Assembly: GCF_900143545.1 (NCBI RefSeq)
Contig: NZ_FREV01000003.1
Location: forward strand, 434,001 to 498,000
DNA: 64,000 bases
Source of the DNA: Loktanella sp. Alg231-35
GTDB taxonomy: Bacteria > Pseudomonadota > Alphaproteobacteria > Rhodobacterales > Rhodobacteraceae
Direction of reading: 5' to 3'
Part shown: positions 19,129 through 27,319 of the stretch, one piece after another
Layout of the letters: the number at the start of each line of letters is the position of its first letter
Position numbering within the stretch: the first letter of the stretch is position 1
Program-made: the position numbers and the translations under genes
The notes under the pieces: model-generated
Told to the model about the DNA's origin: nothing
Seen by the model: only the letters and a program-made list of their open reading frames with translations
Databases searched by the model: none

Positions 19129-20343
19129 TCAGGTCGCCACTTTCGGTTGACGGATCAGCCAGACCAGCGACCCACCGGCCAGCACAAGGAAGGGGATCAT
19201 TGCAAAGTTGACGGCATTCCAGCCTTCAACAGGTGTCCCGCCTGAGCAATTCATCAACCCGCCTGAGGCCAATGATGCGATTGTCACCATACCAAAGACG
19301 ATCATGTCGTTCAGACCTTGAACCGCGCCGCGCTCTTCGGGTTTATGCGCACCGGCCAGCATCGTGGTGGCCCCAATGAAGCCAAAGTTCCAGCCAAAGC
19401 CCAAAAGCACAAGCGCCACAAAGAAGTTGCCCAGCGTCACACCAGAAAGTGCCACGATCCCGGCCGCCGTCAGGATCAACAGCCCGACCCCGATGATCCG
19501 CTCAACCCCAAATCGGGCGATCAGATGACCGGTGACAAAGGACGGTGCAAACATCGCCAGCACATGGGCCGAGACGATGTCGTTGGCGTTGTTCGTTGTG
19601 AAACCGCATCCGACAACAGCCAAAGGCGTTGATGTCATCACCAGGTTCATTAGCGAATACGACACCATGGCGCAGATTACGGCGACAAGGATGCGTGGTT
19701 CACGCAATAGTTCCAATTTGGTCCGGCTTGCATTGGGCGTTGTTGATGGTTCAGACTTGCTGCCTTTGGGTAGGTCGAGCCAGAGGAAAAGCATCATGCC
19801 AACGAGGTTGAGAATGATAATGGCCAGATAGGTGCCCAAAAACGGGATCACAAAGGCTTCGGCCACCAGCTTGTTCAGTTGCGGCCCGACAATGGCGGAT
19901 AGCAACCCCCCGGCCATGACGTAGGAAATGGCCTTGGGTCGAAACGCATCTGACGCGGTGTCGGTGGCGGCAAAGCGGTAAAAACCCTGCGCCGACATAT
20001 AGATACCTGTCAGGTAGGAACCCATCAGAAGGATGGCGAAGGAACTGGTATAAAGCCCGTAGGCTGAAACTGCGGCCCCAACAGCCCCTGCAAACGCCCC
20101 CAGAAAGAAGCCGAATTGTCGGCCGTTACGCTGCATCAGCGGGCTCAGCCAGGGGGCCGTGGTCATTGACCCAAAAACGATGAAGGAAATCGGCAGGGTG
20201 GCCAGACAAGGGTTGGAGGCCAGCTGTCCTCCGGCCAAACCGCCGACCACGAAAATCATCGGCAGCTGCGCGCCCAGGATCGCCTGGGCCAGTACCAGAA
20301 CAGTTACATTGCGCCGGGCGCGGGTGTCATCAACATCTGTCAT
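19129..20343 (-). CDS. MFS transporter
   Basis: This protein of about 404 residues has twelve predicted membrane helices split by a charged cytoplasmic loop (DLPKGSKSEPSTTPNASRTK) near the middle, as in the major facilitator superfamily. The substrate is not recognisable. The ATG at 20343 is chosen; an in-frame TTG at 20379 lies three bases after the cobB stop codon and could allow coupled translation. Its position next to cobalamin genes may be coincidence. Confidence 0.83.
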   Translation of the reverse strand: MTDVDDTRARRNVTVLVLAQAILGAQLPMIFVVGGLAGGQLASNPCLATLPISFIVFGSMTTAPWLSPLMQRNGRQFGFFLGAFAGAVGAAVSAYGLYTSSFAILLMGSYLTGIYMSAQGFYRFAATDTASDAFRPKAISYVMAGGLLSAIVGPQLNKLVAEAFVIPFLGTYLAIIILNLVGMMLFLWLDLPKGSKSEPSTTPNASRTKLELLREPRILVAVICAMVSYSLMNLVMTSTPLAVVGCGFTTNNANDIVSAHVLAMFAPSFVTGHLIARFGVERIIGVGLLILTAAGIVALSGVTLGNFFVALVLLGFGWNFGFIGATTMLAGAHKPEERGAVQGLNDMIVFGMVTIASLASGGLMNCSGGTPVEGWNAVNFAMIPFLVLAGGSLVWLIRQPKVAT

Positions 20344-20382
20344 AACCGTATCGGTATGCCTGTCGCCGGTCGCTGACAAGTG

Positions 20383-21633
20383 TCAAGCAACATCAATGAT
20401 ATGGGCAAAACTGCCGCTGACGTGATCCGCGATCAGACCCATAGGCGCGAGGCGCTGTCCTTCGGCGTCACTGGCTGCAAAAAGCGGCTCGCCTGCGGTG
20501 CGTATCGTGCTGGCATAGTGGAACTCATGACCTTTCCATTTTCCTGCCAGCGGGCCTTTTGCGGCTTGCAGATCGCGATAGCCGAGATGGCGTTTGCGTG
20601 CGGCAAAGGACGTCTCAAGCCTGAGCAATCCAGCCATCTGGTGGGCGATGCCATCGGCATCAATCAGGACGTCGCCCAAGGTCATATAGCCTCCGCATTC
20701 CCCATAGATCGTGGCCCTGCTGCGCCGTAGGCTGTCAAGAAAAGCCGCGTTAGCCGCCAAACGCCCGGCGTGCAATTCGGGATATCCGCCGGGCAGATAG
20801 ATGAAATCGGCATCTGGGGCAGGGTCATTGGCCAGTGGCGAGAAGAATGACAGCTCTGCCCCGGCGGTGCGCCAATCGTCCAGCAGATGCGGGTAGTGAA
20901 ACGCAAAGGCTGCGTCATTGGCGATGGCAATGCGTTGCCCCGGTGGTGGCATGCCGCGTATAGCGCCGGATGATTGAAGCGGCTGCAAGAGCGTTTCAAT
21001 AGCCGTCAAATCGCAATGCGTTTCTACCAGATCAGCGGCTTGATCCAGAAACACCTCCAGATCAGCGCGTTCCTGCGCCTGCACCAACCCTAGATGCCGT
21101 GATGGCTGGCTAAGGTTGCTGCTGCGGGGCAGCGCGCCGAGCACGACGACATTCCGTAAGGCGCGCCGCAACATCGCCTCATGCCGGGCAGAGCCCACGT
21201 TGTTCAGGATTACGCCTGCGATATTGACGCTTGCATCGAACCCCGCAAAACCTTGCACCAGCGGCGCGACCGAGCCTGACATCCGACCTGCATCAACAAC
21301 GAGAATGACGGGCACGTCCAGAATGCGCGCCAGATCTGCCGCCGCCCCTTTGCCGTCAGGCGGCGCGCCATCAAAAAGGCCCATCGCCCCTTCGATGATC
21401 AGCGGGGTTTGTCCTGCGGCCAGTGCCTTGATCCGGTCCGGCGGCATCGCCCATGCATCAAGGTTGGGACAGGGCTGCCCGCAGGCGGCCTCATGAAAGC
21501 ATGGGTCAATATAGTCCGGCCCTGATTTGGCGGCCCTGACGGGCGCGTCGCGCCTCGTCAGTGCGCGGAGCAGGCCTAGGGTGACAGTCGTTTTGCCGCT
21601 GCCTGAACTGGGGGCTGCGATCAGGACACTCAT
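20383..21633 (-). CDS. cobB: Cobyrinate a,c-diamide synthase
   Basis: This 416-residue enzyme amidates the a and c side chains of (hydrogeno)cobyrinate using glutamine and ATP. The N-terminal APSSGSGKTTVTLGLLRAL is the P-loop of the dethiobiotin-synthase-like domain, and KSGPDYIDPCFHEAA follows. The C-terminal class I glutaminase domain shows the nucleophile cysteine in TIYGECGGYMTLGD. It is the CobB/CbiA step of B12 synthesis. It follows cobA in a leftward pair with a 63-base gap. Confidence 0.93.
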   Translation of the reverse strand: MSVLIAAPSSGSGKTTVTLGLLRALTRRDAPVRAAKSGPDYIDPCFHEAACGQPCPNLDAWAMPPDRIKALAAGQTPLIIEGAMGLFDGAPPDGKGAAADLARILDVPVILVVDAGRMSGSVAPLVQGFAGFDASVNIAGVILNNVGSARHEAMLRRALRNVVVLGALPRSSNLSQPSRHLGLVQAQERADLEVFLDQAADLVETHCDLTAIETLLQPLQSSGAIRGMPPPGQRIAIANDAAFAFHYPHLLDDWRTAGAELSFFSPLANDPAPDADFIYLPGGYPELHAGRLAANAAFLDSLRRSRATIYGECGGYMTLGDVLIDADGIAHQMAGLLRLETSFAARKRHLGYRDLQAAKGPLAGKWKGHEFHYASTIRTAGEPLFAASDAEGQRLAPMGLIADHVSGSFAHIIDVA

Positions 21634-21696
21634 GGCTGATTGATGCTTGGAGATGCCTGTGGCAGGCGTTTCAGGTCCACGAGGGGAGGCAAAGGA

Positions 21697-22548
21697 TCAG
21701 GCCGATTCCGCAGGACGCCCACGGCCCAGCGGGTCGAGGTTACGCGGGGGGTCTCCGGCTGCCATGCCCTGCCAGTCAAGGACCTGCCGCATCAGAACCG
21801 ATTGCCCAACACAGATGATGGCGGGCGGGGTAAGCCCCGCTTGGGCGATATCGTCGACGATGGTGCCAAGGGTTGTTTCAAGAACCTTTTGATCTGCGGT
21901 TGTGGCGGTGGTGACCACCGCGACCGGCTCGGACATGCTGCGGCCTGCGTCAATCAGTGATTGGCTGATTTGGGCGATATGCTTCATGCCCATATAGATC
22001 ACCAGCACTTGACTGCCTTTGGATATGCTGACCCAATCCAGCGAGCTGGGGGTGTCGCCTGATTGGTCGTGACCCGTCACGAAGGTGACAGATTGGTTCA
22101 CATCGCGGTGGGTGACAGGGATGCCCGCATAGGCCAAGCCGCCGATCCCGGCAGAGATGCCGGGAATAATGCGCACCGGCACGTTATGCTGCACCAATGT
22201 CTGTGCTTCTTCACCGCCCCGCCCGAAAACAAAGGGATCACCGCCCTTTAGCCGCAGCACACGTTTTCCCGCACGCGCCAGCTCAACCAACCGCAACGAG
22301 ATATCGCGCTGTTTTGCCGAAGGTTTGCCGCCGCGTTTGCCTGCATAGATATGTTCGGCCTGCGGCGCCCATTCCAGGATCGCCTCTTGCACCAACGCGT
22401 CATAGATCACCACATCCGCCTGCCGCAGTGCATTGACCGCATGCAAGGTCAAAAGCCCCGGATCGCCGGGGCCTGCGCCGCAAAGCCAGACCCAGCCGGG
22501 TTCTAAAACAGGCCAGCTATGGGCGGGAAGGGGAATGGTATTTGTCAT
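21697..22548 (-). CDS. cobA: Uroporphyrinogen-III C-methyltransferase
   Basis: This 283-residue SUMT methylates uroporphyrinogen III at C-2 and C-7 using S-adenosylmethionine, the entry step from haem to cobalamin and sirohaem. Motifs are VWLCGAGPGDPGLLTLHAV, VIYDALV, VLRLKGGDPFVFGRGGEE and GIPVTHRDVNQSVTFVTGH, all typical of the tetrapyrrole methylase fold. The frame stays open for another 1.2 kb to 23742, but that part is antisense to cbiD. The real start is the ATG at 22548 (MTNTIPLP). It is divergent from cbiD with 99 bases between. Confidence 0.94.
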   Translation of the reverse strand: MTNTIPLPAHSWPVLEPGWVWLCGAGPGDPGLLTLHAVNALRQADVVIYDALVQEAILEWAPQAEHIYAGKRGGKPSAKQRDISLRLVELARAGKRVLRLKGGDPFVFGRGGEEAQTLVQHNVPVRIIPGISAGIGGLAYAGIPVTHRDVNQSVTFVTGHDQSGDTPSSLDWVSISKGSQVLVIYMGMKHIAQISQSLIDAGRSMSEPVAVVTTATTADQKVLETTLGTIVDDIAQAGLTPPAIICVGQSVLMRQVLDWQGMAAGDPPRNLDPLGRGRPAESA

Positions 22549-22647
22549 GGCTCCATTATGGCTATGATCGCCTGCCTTGGAAAGGTGGCAAACGACGCAG
22601 GATTGCCCGTTGCCGTCATGGTTCAGCCTGCCTATCGTCGCGGCAAG

Positions 22648-23697
22648 ATGACAGATGCAGAAACGACAGAATTGCGCCGGGGCTGGACCACTGGCGCCTG
22701 TGCTACCGCCGCAACCAAAGCCGCCTTGCAGCGGCTTTGGGGTGGTGCGTTTGCCCGTGATGTGGGGATCACTTTGCCCAAGGGTGAAACACCTGTGTTT
22801 CCGCTGGCTTTGGCAGAAGCGGGCGATGGTTGGGCACGTGTTGGCATCACCAAGGACGCGGGCGACGATCCTGACGTCACCCATGGCGCCATGATTGTGG
22901 TCGAGGTGTGCGCCTCTGACGGCGGTATCAGGTTTGCAGCGGGCGAGGGCGTGGGTGTTGTCACCAAACCGGGGTTGCCGATTGCGGTGGGTGAACCTGC
23001 GATCAACCCGGTGCCGCGCCAGATGATGCAAGCGGTTGTCGCAGAATTGAGCGCTGCACATGGTGTGGCGCCCGATGTGATCATCAAAGTGTCGATCCCC
23101 GGTGGTGAGGCGCTGGCCCAAAAGACATGGAACCCGCGCTTGGGGATCACCGGTGGGCTGTCGATTCTTGGGACAACTGGCGTAGTGCGCCCCTTTAGCT
23201 GTGCCGCCTGGATTGCCTCGATCCATCGCGGAATTGATGTGGCCCGTGCCGATGGGCAGACCCATGTGGCAGGTTGCACCGGGGCCACGTCTGAAAAAAC
23301 CGTGCAGGGGCTTTATGCGCTGCCGGATCATGCGATGTTGGACATGGGCGATTTTGCGGGCGGGATGCTCAAATACCTTGGCAAACACCCGATTGCGCGT
23401 GTCACCATCGGTGGCGGGATCGGCAAGATCACCAAGCTGGCGCAAGGGGCGGTGGACCTGCATTCGGGACGCTCGCAGGTAGATTTTGCGGCTCTGGCCG
23501 CGCTGGCAGATCTGCCCGCGGTGGCACAGGCCAATACCGCACTTGAGGCCTATGGCATGGGCGGTCCCGCCTTGGCTGATGCCGTTGCAAAGGCGGCTTT
23601 GCATCAGGTGAACGCCCGGTTCGGGGGGGCAGGCATCGCCTATGACATCGTCATCATTGACCGCGCGGGCACAATCATCGCAAGGGCAGGCGTATGA
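22648..23697 (+). CDS. cbiD: Cobalt-precorrin-5B C(1)-methyltransferase
   Basis: This 349-residue protein opens with the family signature LRRGWTTGACATAATKAAL and contains SILGTTGVVRPFSCAAW and VTIGGGIGKITKLAQGAVDL. CbiD methylates C-1 of cobalt-precorrin-5B in the corrin pathway; many alphaproteobacteria keep a CbiD homologue beside Cob-type enzymes. The ATG at 22648 is the usual start, although the frame is open back to 22519. The stop codon overlaps the cobK ATG by four bases. Confidence 0.92.
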   Translation: MTDAETTELRRGWTTGACATAATKAALQRLWGGAFARDVGITLPKGETPVFPLALAEAGDGWARVGITKDAGDDPDVTHGAMIVVEVCASDGGIRFAAGEGVGVVTKPGLPIAVGEPAINPVPRQMMQAVVAELSAAHGVAPDVIIKVSIPGGEALAQKTWNPRLGITGGLSILGTTGVVRPFSCAAWIASIHRGIDVARADGQTHVAGCTGATSEKTVQGLYALPDHAMLDMGDFAGGMLKYLGKHPIARVTIGGGIGKITKLAQGAVDLHSGRSQVDFAALAALADLPAVAQANTALEAYGMGGPALADAVAKAALHQVNARFGGAGIAYDIVIIDRAGTIIARAGV

Positions 23698-24416
23698 CGT
23701 TGTTGATTTTGGGCGGCTCCGGCGAAGGACGCCGGATTGCATCTGCCTTGCAAGGGCAGGACGCCATCATCTCGCTTGCCGGGGCCACCCGCGCGCCCGA
23801 GGCGCAGTCATTGCCCACGCGGATTGGCGGCTTTGGTGGAGCGGATGGGTTCAAGGCCTATCTGGCAGAGGCAGGAATCACGGCTGTGCTGGACGCCACC
23901 CATCCGTTTGCGCAACAGATTACGGCGCGCACGGCGACTATCTGCCATCAGGTGGGTCTGCCCTATTTACAATTCCTGCGCCCGGCATGGCAGCCCGTTG
24001 AAGGCGATCAATGGACCGAGATTGCGGATGAAACAGAAGCCGCAGCGCATATCCCCTTGGGCGCGACGGTGTTTCTGGGCACCGGACGGCAAACCTTGCC
24101 AGGTTTCGCAAATCTCGCGGGGCGCGAGGTAATTTGCCGCCAGATTGACCCACCCGACGGGCCATTCCCCTTTGCCAATGGGCGGTTTTTGGTGGGACGC
24201 CCGCCATTTTCTGTTGCCGATGAAGTGGCGTTGTTCTCGAAACTGGGCGTTGACTGGCTGGTTATCAAAAACGCAGGCGGTGCTGCAAGCGGGACCAAGC
24301 TGACAGCGGCGCGACAATTGGGGATACCGGTCCTGATGATCGCGCGCCCCCCCAAAGGTTGCTGGCCGATGGTGGACAGCATCGACGCGGCACTGCAATG
24401 GGTTGCTGACCTGTGA
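23694..24416 (+). CDS. cobK: Precorrin-6A (cobalt-precorrin-6A) reductase
   Basis: This 240-residue enzyme reduces the corrin macrocycle of precorrin-6A with NADPH. Its N-terminal TLLILGGSGEGRRIASAL is the nucleotide-binding loop, and AVLDATHPFAQQIT and VVFLGTGRQTLPGF-like blocks (here TVFLGTGRQTLPGF) mark CobK/CbiJ. The ending VLMIARPP is also typical. It is coupled to cbiD by an ATGA overlap and to the following glycosylase gene by an overlap of its TGA with a GTG start. Confidence 0.93.
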   Translation: MTLLILGGSGEGRRIASALQGQDAIISLAGATRAPEAQSLPTRIGGFGGADGFKAYLAEAGITAVLDATHPFAQQITARTATICHQVGLPYLQFLRPAWQPVEGDQWTEIADETEAAAHIPLGATVFLGTGRQTLPGFANLAGREVICRQIDPPDGPFPFANGRFLVGRPPFSVADEVALFSKLGVDWLVIKNAGGAASGTKLTAARQLGIPVLMIARPPKGCWPMVDSIDAALQWVADL

Positions 24417-25042
24417 AAGAGCGGGTCATCAAAGGCGACGCCTGCGTGCGCGAAGGGGCGGTGTGGCTATGCAAGGCCGAGCCACGCTTTGCCGCTGTCA
24501 TGCAGGTCCTGCCTCCGCTGCCGCTGCGGCTGAAACCCGAAGGGTTTGCCGAATTGCTTAGCGCAATTGTCAGCCAGCAAGTCAGCGTTGCTTCGGCCAA
24601 TGCGATCTGGGGCAAACTGCAGGCGGAGGGCATGACGTCCGCGCAAGCGGTGTCGGAAGTGGATGAGGCGGCATTGCGCGATCTGGGGCTTAGCCGCCAA
24701 AAGGCGCGCTATGCCGTCGCACTGGCCTCTGCGGGCATCGACTATGATGCGCTGCGAGAGATGCCCGGGACCCAAGCGATCAAAACGCTAACGGCGGTGC
24801 CGGGGATCGGCGCTTGGACGGCAGAGATTTACACGATGTTTTCACTGGGACGGGCAGATGTCTTTGCGCCCGGCGATCTGGCATTGCAGGAAGCGGCCAA
24901 AGTGATCTTTGAATTGCCCGAACGACCCAAGGAAAAGGACCTGCGGGTGATGGCCACGCAATGGACGCCATGGCGATCGGTTGCAGCGCGGATCATGTGG
25001 GCCTACTACAAGCATCACAAACAGCGAGAAGGCATCAGATGA
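24413..25042 (+). CDS. DNA-3-methyladenine glycosylase II (AlkA-like, HhH-GPD)
   Basis: This 209-residue base-excision repair enzyme has the helix-hairpin-helix/Gly-Pro-Asp layout. LSAIVSQQVSVASANAIWGK opens the domain, LTAVPGIGAWTAEIYTMFSL is the HhH, and the catalytic aspartate lies in DVFAPGDLALQEAA. It removes alkylated purines. The start is a GTG at 24413 that overlaps the cobK stop. It lacks the N-terminal extra domain of E. coli AlkA, as do many short homologues. The esterase gene overlaps its end by four bases. Confidence 0.9.
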   Translation: MKERVIKGDACVREGAVWLCKAEPRFAAVMQVLPPLPLRLKPEGFAELLSAIVSQQVSVASANAIWGKLQAEGMTSAQAVSEVDEAALRDLGLSRQKARYAVALASAGIDYDALREMPGTQAIKTLTAVPGIGAWTAEIYTMFSLGRADVFAPGDLALQEAAKVIFELPERPKEKDLRVMATQWTPWRSVAARIMWAYYKHHKQREGIR

Positions 25043-25707
25043 CACGGGCATTGGAAGCACAGCGGCGCGAGCCGCTCTCAGGCGAGACACGCTCTTGCGT
25101 CATATTCCTGCATGGGTACGGGGCCAATGCTGCCGATCTGATGGGTCTGGCGGACCCATTGGCCGAACATCTGCCAGATACGCTTTTTATTGCACCTGAT
25201 GCGCCAGAGGCCTGCGCCGGTGCGCCGATGGGCTTTCAGTGGTTCCCCATCCCCTGGATTGATGGATCAAGCGAGGAAGAAAGCCGCGCCGGTCTGGATC
25301 GCGCTGCTGCTGATCTGGATGCGTTCCTTGACGGGGTCATGGTGGATGAAGACCTGCTGCCAGAACAGGTGATGGTACTGGGCTTTTCGCAGGGCACGAT
25401 GATGGCGCTGCACGTTATCCCACGCCGCGAGGATCCGATTGCGGGGATCACGGCGTTTTCCGGGCGCCTGCTTGAGCCTGAGTTGTTGGCGGACGCCGCG
25501 CTCAGCCGCCCGCCGGTCTTGCTGATCCATGGCGATCAGGATGATGTTGTGCCGCCGCAATCCCTGCCGCAAGCGGTTGATGCATTGCAGGAGGCAGGCT
25601 GGAAAGAGGTTTACGCCCACGTCATGAAAGGCACGGGCCACGGCATCGCACCTGATGGGCTTTCCGTAGCGTTAGCTTTCATGCGCGACCGCTTGGGGTT
25701 GAGTTGA
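25039..25707 (+). CDS. Alpha/beta hydrolase, phospholipase/carboxylesterase family
   Basis: This 222-residue cytoplasmic esterase has the alpha/beta-hydrolase triad in order: the nucleophile serine in GFSQGTMMALH, the aspartate in LIHGDQDDVVPPQSL and the histidine in KGTGHGIAPDG. The oxyanion region is FLHGYGANAADL. This is the family of YpfH and acyl-protein thioesterase-like enzymes; the natural ester is not known. The ATG at 25039 overlaps the glycosylase stop. A longer frame from 24961 lies inside the glycosylase gene and is not used. Confidence 0.9.
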   Translation: MTRALEAQRREPLSGETRSCVIFLHGYGANAADLMGLADPLAEHLPDTLFIAPDAPEACAGAPMGFQWFPIPWIDGSSEEESRAGLDRAAADLDAFLDGVMVDEDLLPEQVMVLGFSQGTMMALHVIPRREDPIAGITAFSGRLLEPELLADAALSRPPVLLIHGDQDDVVPPQSLPQAVDALQEAGWKEVYAHVMKGTGHGIAPDGLSVALAFMRDRLGLS

Positions 25708-25788
25708 CGCGCGATTGCGTTAAACAAATGCCTACCTTTGTTAGCGAAGCTGGGTAGGGGCATCGCACAAACTGTAAGTACAATTTCA

Positions 25789-26514
25789 ATGGTCCATAGT
25801 CCGATTGTCTCACTTCTGGGGCCGCGCAACCGTGTGGGTTGGGCGGTGCGCTATGTTATCCTTGCACTTGGTGTGGTGGGGACTGTCTTTGCGCATGATG
25901 TGCTGCACGATCACGCCTTTCACGGCAATTGGCCGGACTATGTAGGGGCGATGGTGATGATCGGACTGCCGCTTTATGCGGTGGCAACAGGGATCATGGC
26001 CGATATGGGGCGCTTGCGCCGTCAATTGCTTGCGGCGGCGGAAATCGACCCAATGACAGGACTGTTGCAACGGCAGGGGTTCATCAAGGCCGTGAACCGG
26101 CGTTTGTCGCAAACCGGCGTCTTGCTAATGCTGGATATCGACCGGCTGGGCGAAGTGAATGCCAAACATGACCACCACGCAGGTGACCTTTGCCTGATGG
26201 CGTTGGCGATCCGCCTGCGGGACGTGACCCGCGAGACCGATATCGTCGGGCGCATCGATGGCGCGAAAATCGCCGTCTACCTGCCCGGTGCGCCCAGAGA
26301 ATCAGGGTATGACACCGCCGTCCATCTGGCTGACAGCATTCAGATCCATGCAGGCCACGTACGATTTGATGTGACAGTTTCTGCGGGTATGGTGGTGGCC
26401 GACGGGCAAACGCCGCTGGCGCATCTGCTAAAACGGGCCGAGGCTGCGATGCTGCGGGCCAAGGCACGCGGGCCAGCACAGGTTCAGGTGTCAGAGGTGC
26501 AGCTGGCTGCCTGA
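25789..26514 (+). CDS. Degenerate GGDEF-domain membrane protein
   Basis: This protein of about 241 residues has two membrane helices in the first 75 residues and then a GGDEF-fold domain. The fold is recognisable from MTGLLQRQGFIKAVNRRL and VLLMLDIDRLGEVNAKHDHH. The catalytic GG(D/E)EF site is replaced by DGAKI within VGRIDGAKIAVYLPG at about 26254-26271. Loss of the metal- and GTP-binding residues means it probably cannot make cyclic di-GMP. It may bind nucleotide or act through protein contacts. The ATG at 25789 is chosen over the TTG at 25738, with weak Shine-Dalgarno support for either. Confidence 0.82.
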   Translation: MVHSPIVSLLGPRNRVGWAVRYVILALGVVGTVFAHDVLHDHAFHGNWPDYVGAMVMIGLPLYAVATGIMADMGRLRRQLLAAAEIDPMTGLLQRQGFIKAVNRRLSQTGVLLMLDIDRLGEVNAKHDHHAGDLCLMALAIRLRDVTRETDIVGRIDGAKIAVYLPGAPRESGYDTAVHLADSIQIHAGHVRFDVTVSAGMVVADGQTPLAHLLKRAEAAMLRAKARGPAQVQVSEVQLAA

Positions 26515-26550
26515 TGGCGCAACCCCGGATTTGACCACATAATCTAGGGC

Positions 26551-26578
26551 TTGTCACAAAACTGACGCCATATATAGT
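26551..26578 (+). promoter_or_regulatory. Possible sigma-70-type promoter for the HNH gene
   Basis: TTGTCA at 26551-26556 and TATAGT at 26573-26578 are separated by 16 bases and lie 69 bases before the ATG at 26648. This fits a vegetative promoter for the HNH gene. It is a pattern match only. Confidence 0.4.
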
Positions 26579-26647
26579 CCATCATTAAGAAGAATGCGGG
26601 ACTGCCGCTTTGACTGTTCCCGCACTGCCGATTCTGGGGTGTGAGCT

Positions 26648-27235
26648 ATGACGCAGACGGAATTCAGAACTGACTTTGTGCGCGCGCCCGGCGCGCTCAA
26701 ACACTTTCCTGCTTTGGTTTTGAATGCAGATTATCGCCCCTTGTCTTACTACCCGCTGTCGCTTTGGCCTTGGCAAGAGGCGATCAAGGCCGCCTGGCTG
26801 GATCGGGTCGATATTGTCAGCGAATATGATGAGGTCGCGCGCAGCCCCTCAACAGTGATCAAGATCCCTTCGGTGGTGGTGCTCAAAGACTATGTGAAGC
26901 CGCAAAAGCAGGTGGCGTTTACGCGCTTTAACCTGTTTCTGCGCGATGAGTTTAGTTGCCAGTACTGCGGCGCAATGGGTGATCTGACCTTTGACCACGT
27001 TGTGCCGCGGGCCAGTGGTGGAATCACCAGTTGGGAAAACGTTGTGGCGGCGTGTTCGCCGTGCAATCTGCGCAAAGGATCGCGATCCTTGCGGCAGTCC
27101 GGCATGAGCCTTGGTAAACCGCCGCGCAGACCCGTTGCAGGGCAGTTGCACAACGCCGGTCGCAAGTTTCCACCGAACCATCTGCATGAAAGTTGGGTGG
27201 ATTTTCTCTATTGGGATGCAGAACTCGAAGCTTAG
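26648..27235 (+). CDS. HNH endonuclease
   Basis: This 195-residue protein carries an HNH nuclease domain: CQYCGAMGDLTFDHVVPRAS provides the first zinc Cys pair and the DH catalytic pair, and WENVVAACSPCNLRKGSRS provides the Asn and the second Cys pair. The N-terminal LVLNADYRPLSYYPLSLWPW is shared by a chromosomal HNH family common in alphaproteobacteria and cyanobacteria. The biological target is unknown; no methylase or phage genes are near, so a restriction role is not indicated. The ATG has a GGGG Shine-Dalgarno. Confidence 0.9.
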   Translation: MTQTEFRTDFVRAPGALKHFPALVLNADYRPLSYYPLSLWPWQEAIKAAWLDRVDIVSEYDEVARSPSTVIKIPSVVVLKDYVKPQKQVAFTRFNLFLRDEFSCQYCGAMGDLTFDHVVPRASGGITSWENVVAACSPCNLRKGSRSLRQSGMSLGKPPRRPVAGQLHNAGRKFPPNHLHESWVDFLYWDAELEA

Positions 27236-27282
27236 GTCGATCAGGTGCTAGACTTGTTCGCGGCTGCGCGGTAGGAAGCCCA

Positions 27283-27296
27283 CGTTAGCGCTAACG
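27283..27296. promoter_or_regulatory. LacI-type palindromic operator before zwf
   Basis: CGTTAGCGCTAACG is a perfect 14-base palindrome 24 bases before the zwf start. The GCGC-centred form with TTA/TAA flanks is typical of LacI-family operators for gluconate or hexose regulators. It would place a repressor over the zwf promoter or 5' end. No matching regulator gene is adjacent; aglR at 42.9-44 kb is a LacI protein, but its likely boxes carry CCAAAGCGCTTTGG instead. Confidence 0.55.
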
Positions 27297-27319
27297 CTTA
27301 TCCATAGGGGAGTATGCTT

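Noticed and set aside
22549-22647. Cobalamin riboswitch between cobA and cbiD
   Set aside because: The gap is only 99 bases and lacks the conserved B12-box and kissing-loop pattern on either strand.
22549-23742. Leftward open frame extending cobA to 681 residues
   Set aside because: The extra 1.2 kb is antisense to cbiD, which has clear family motifs. The extended protein part has no recognisable domain and is His/Arg/Cys-rich as shadow frames are.
26648-27235. HNH gene as part of a restriction or phage-defence system
   Set aside because: No methyltransferase, ATPase, phage or mobile genes are adjacent, and the family is a common single chromosomal gene.
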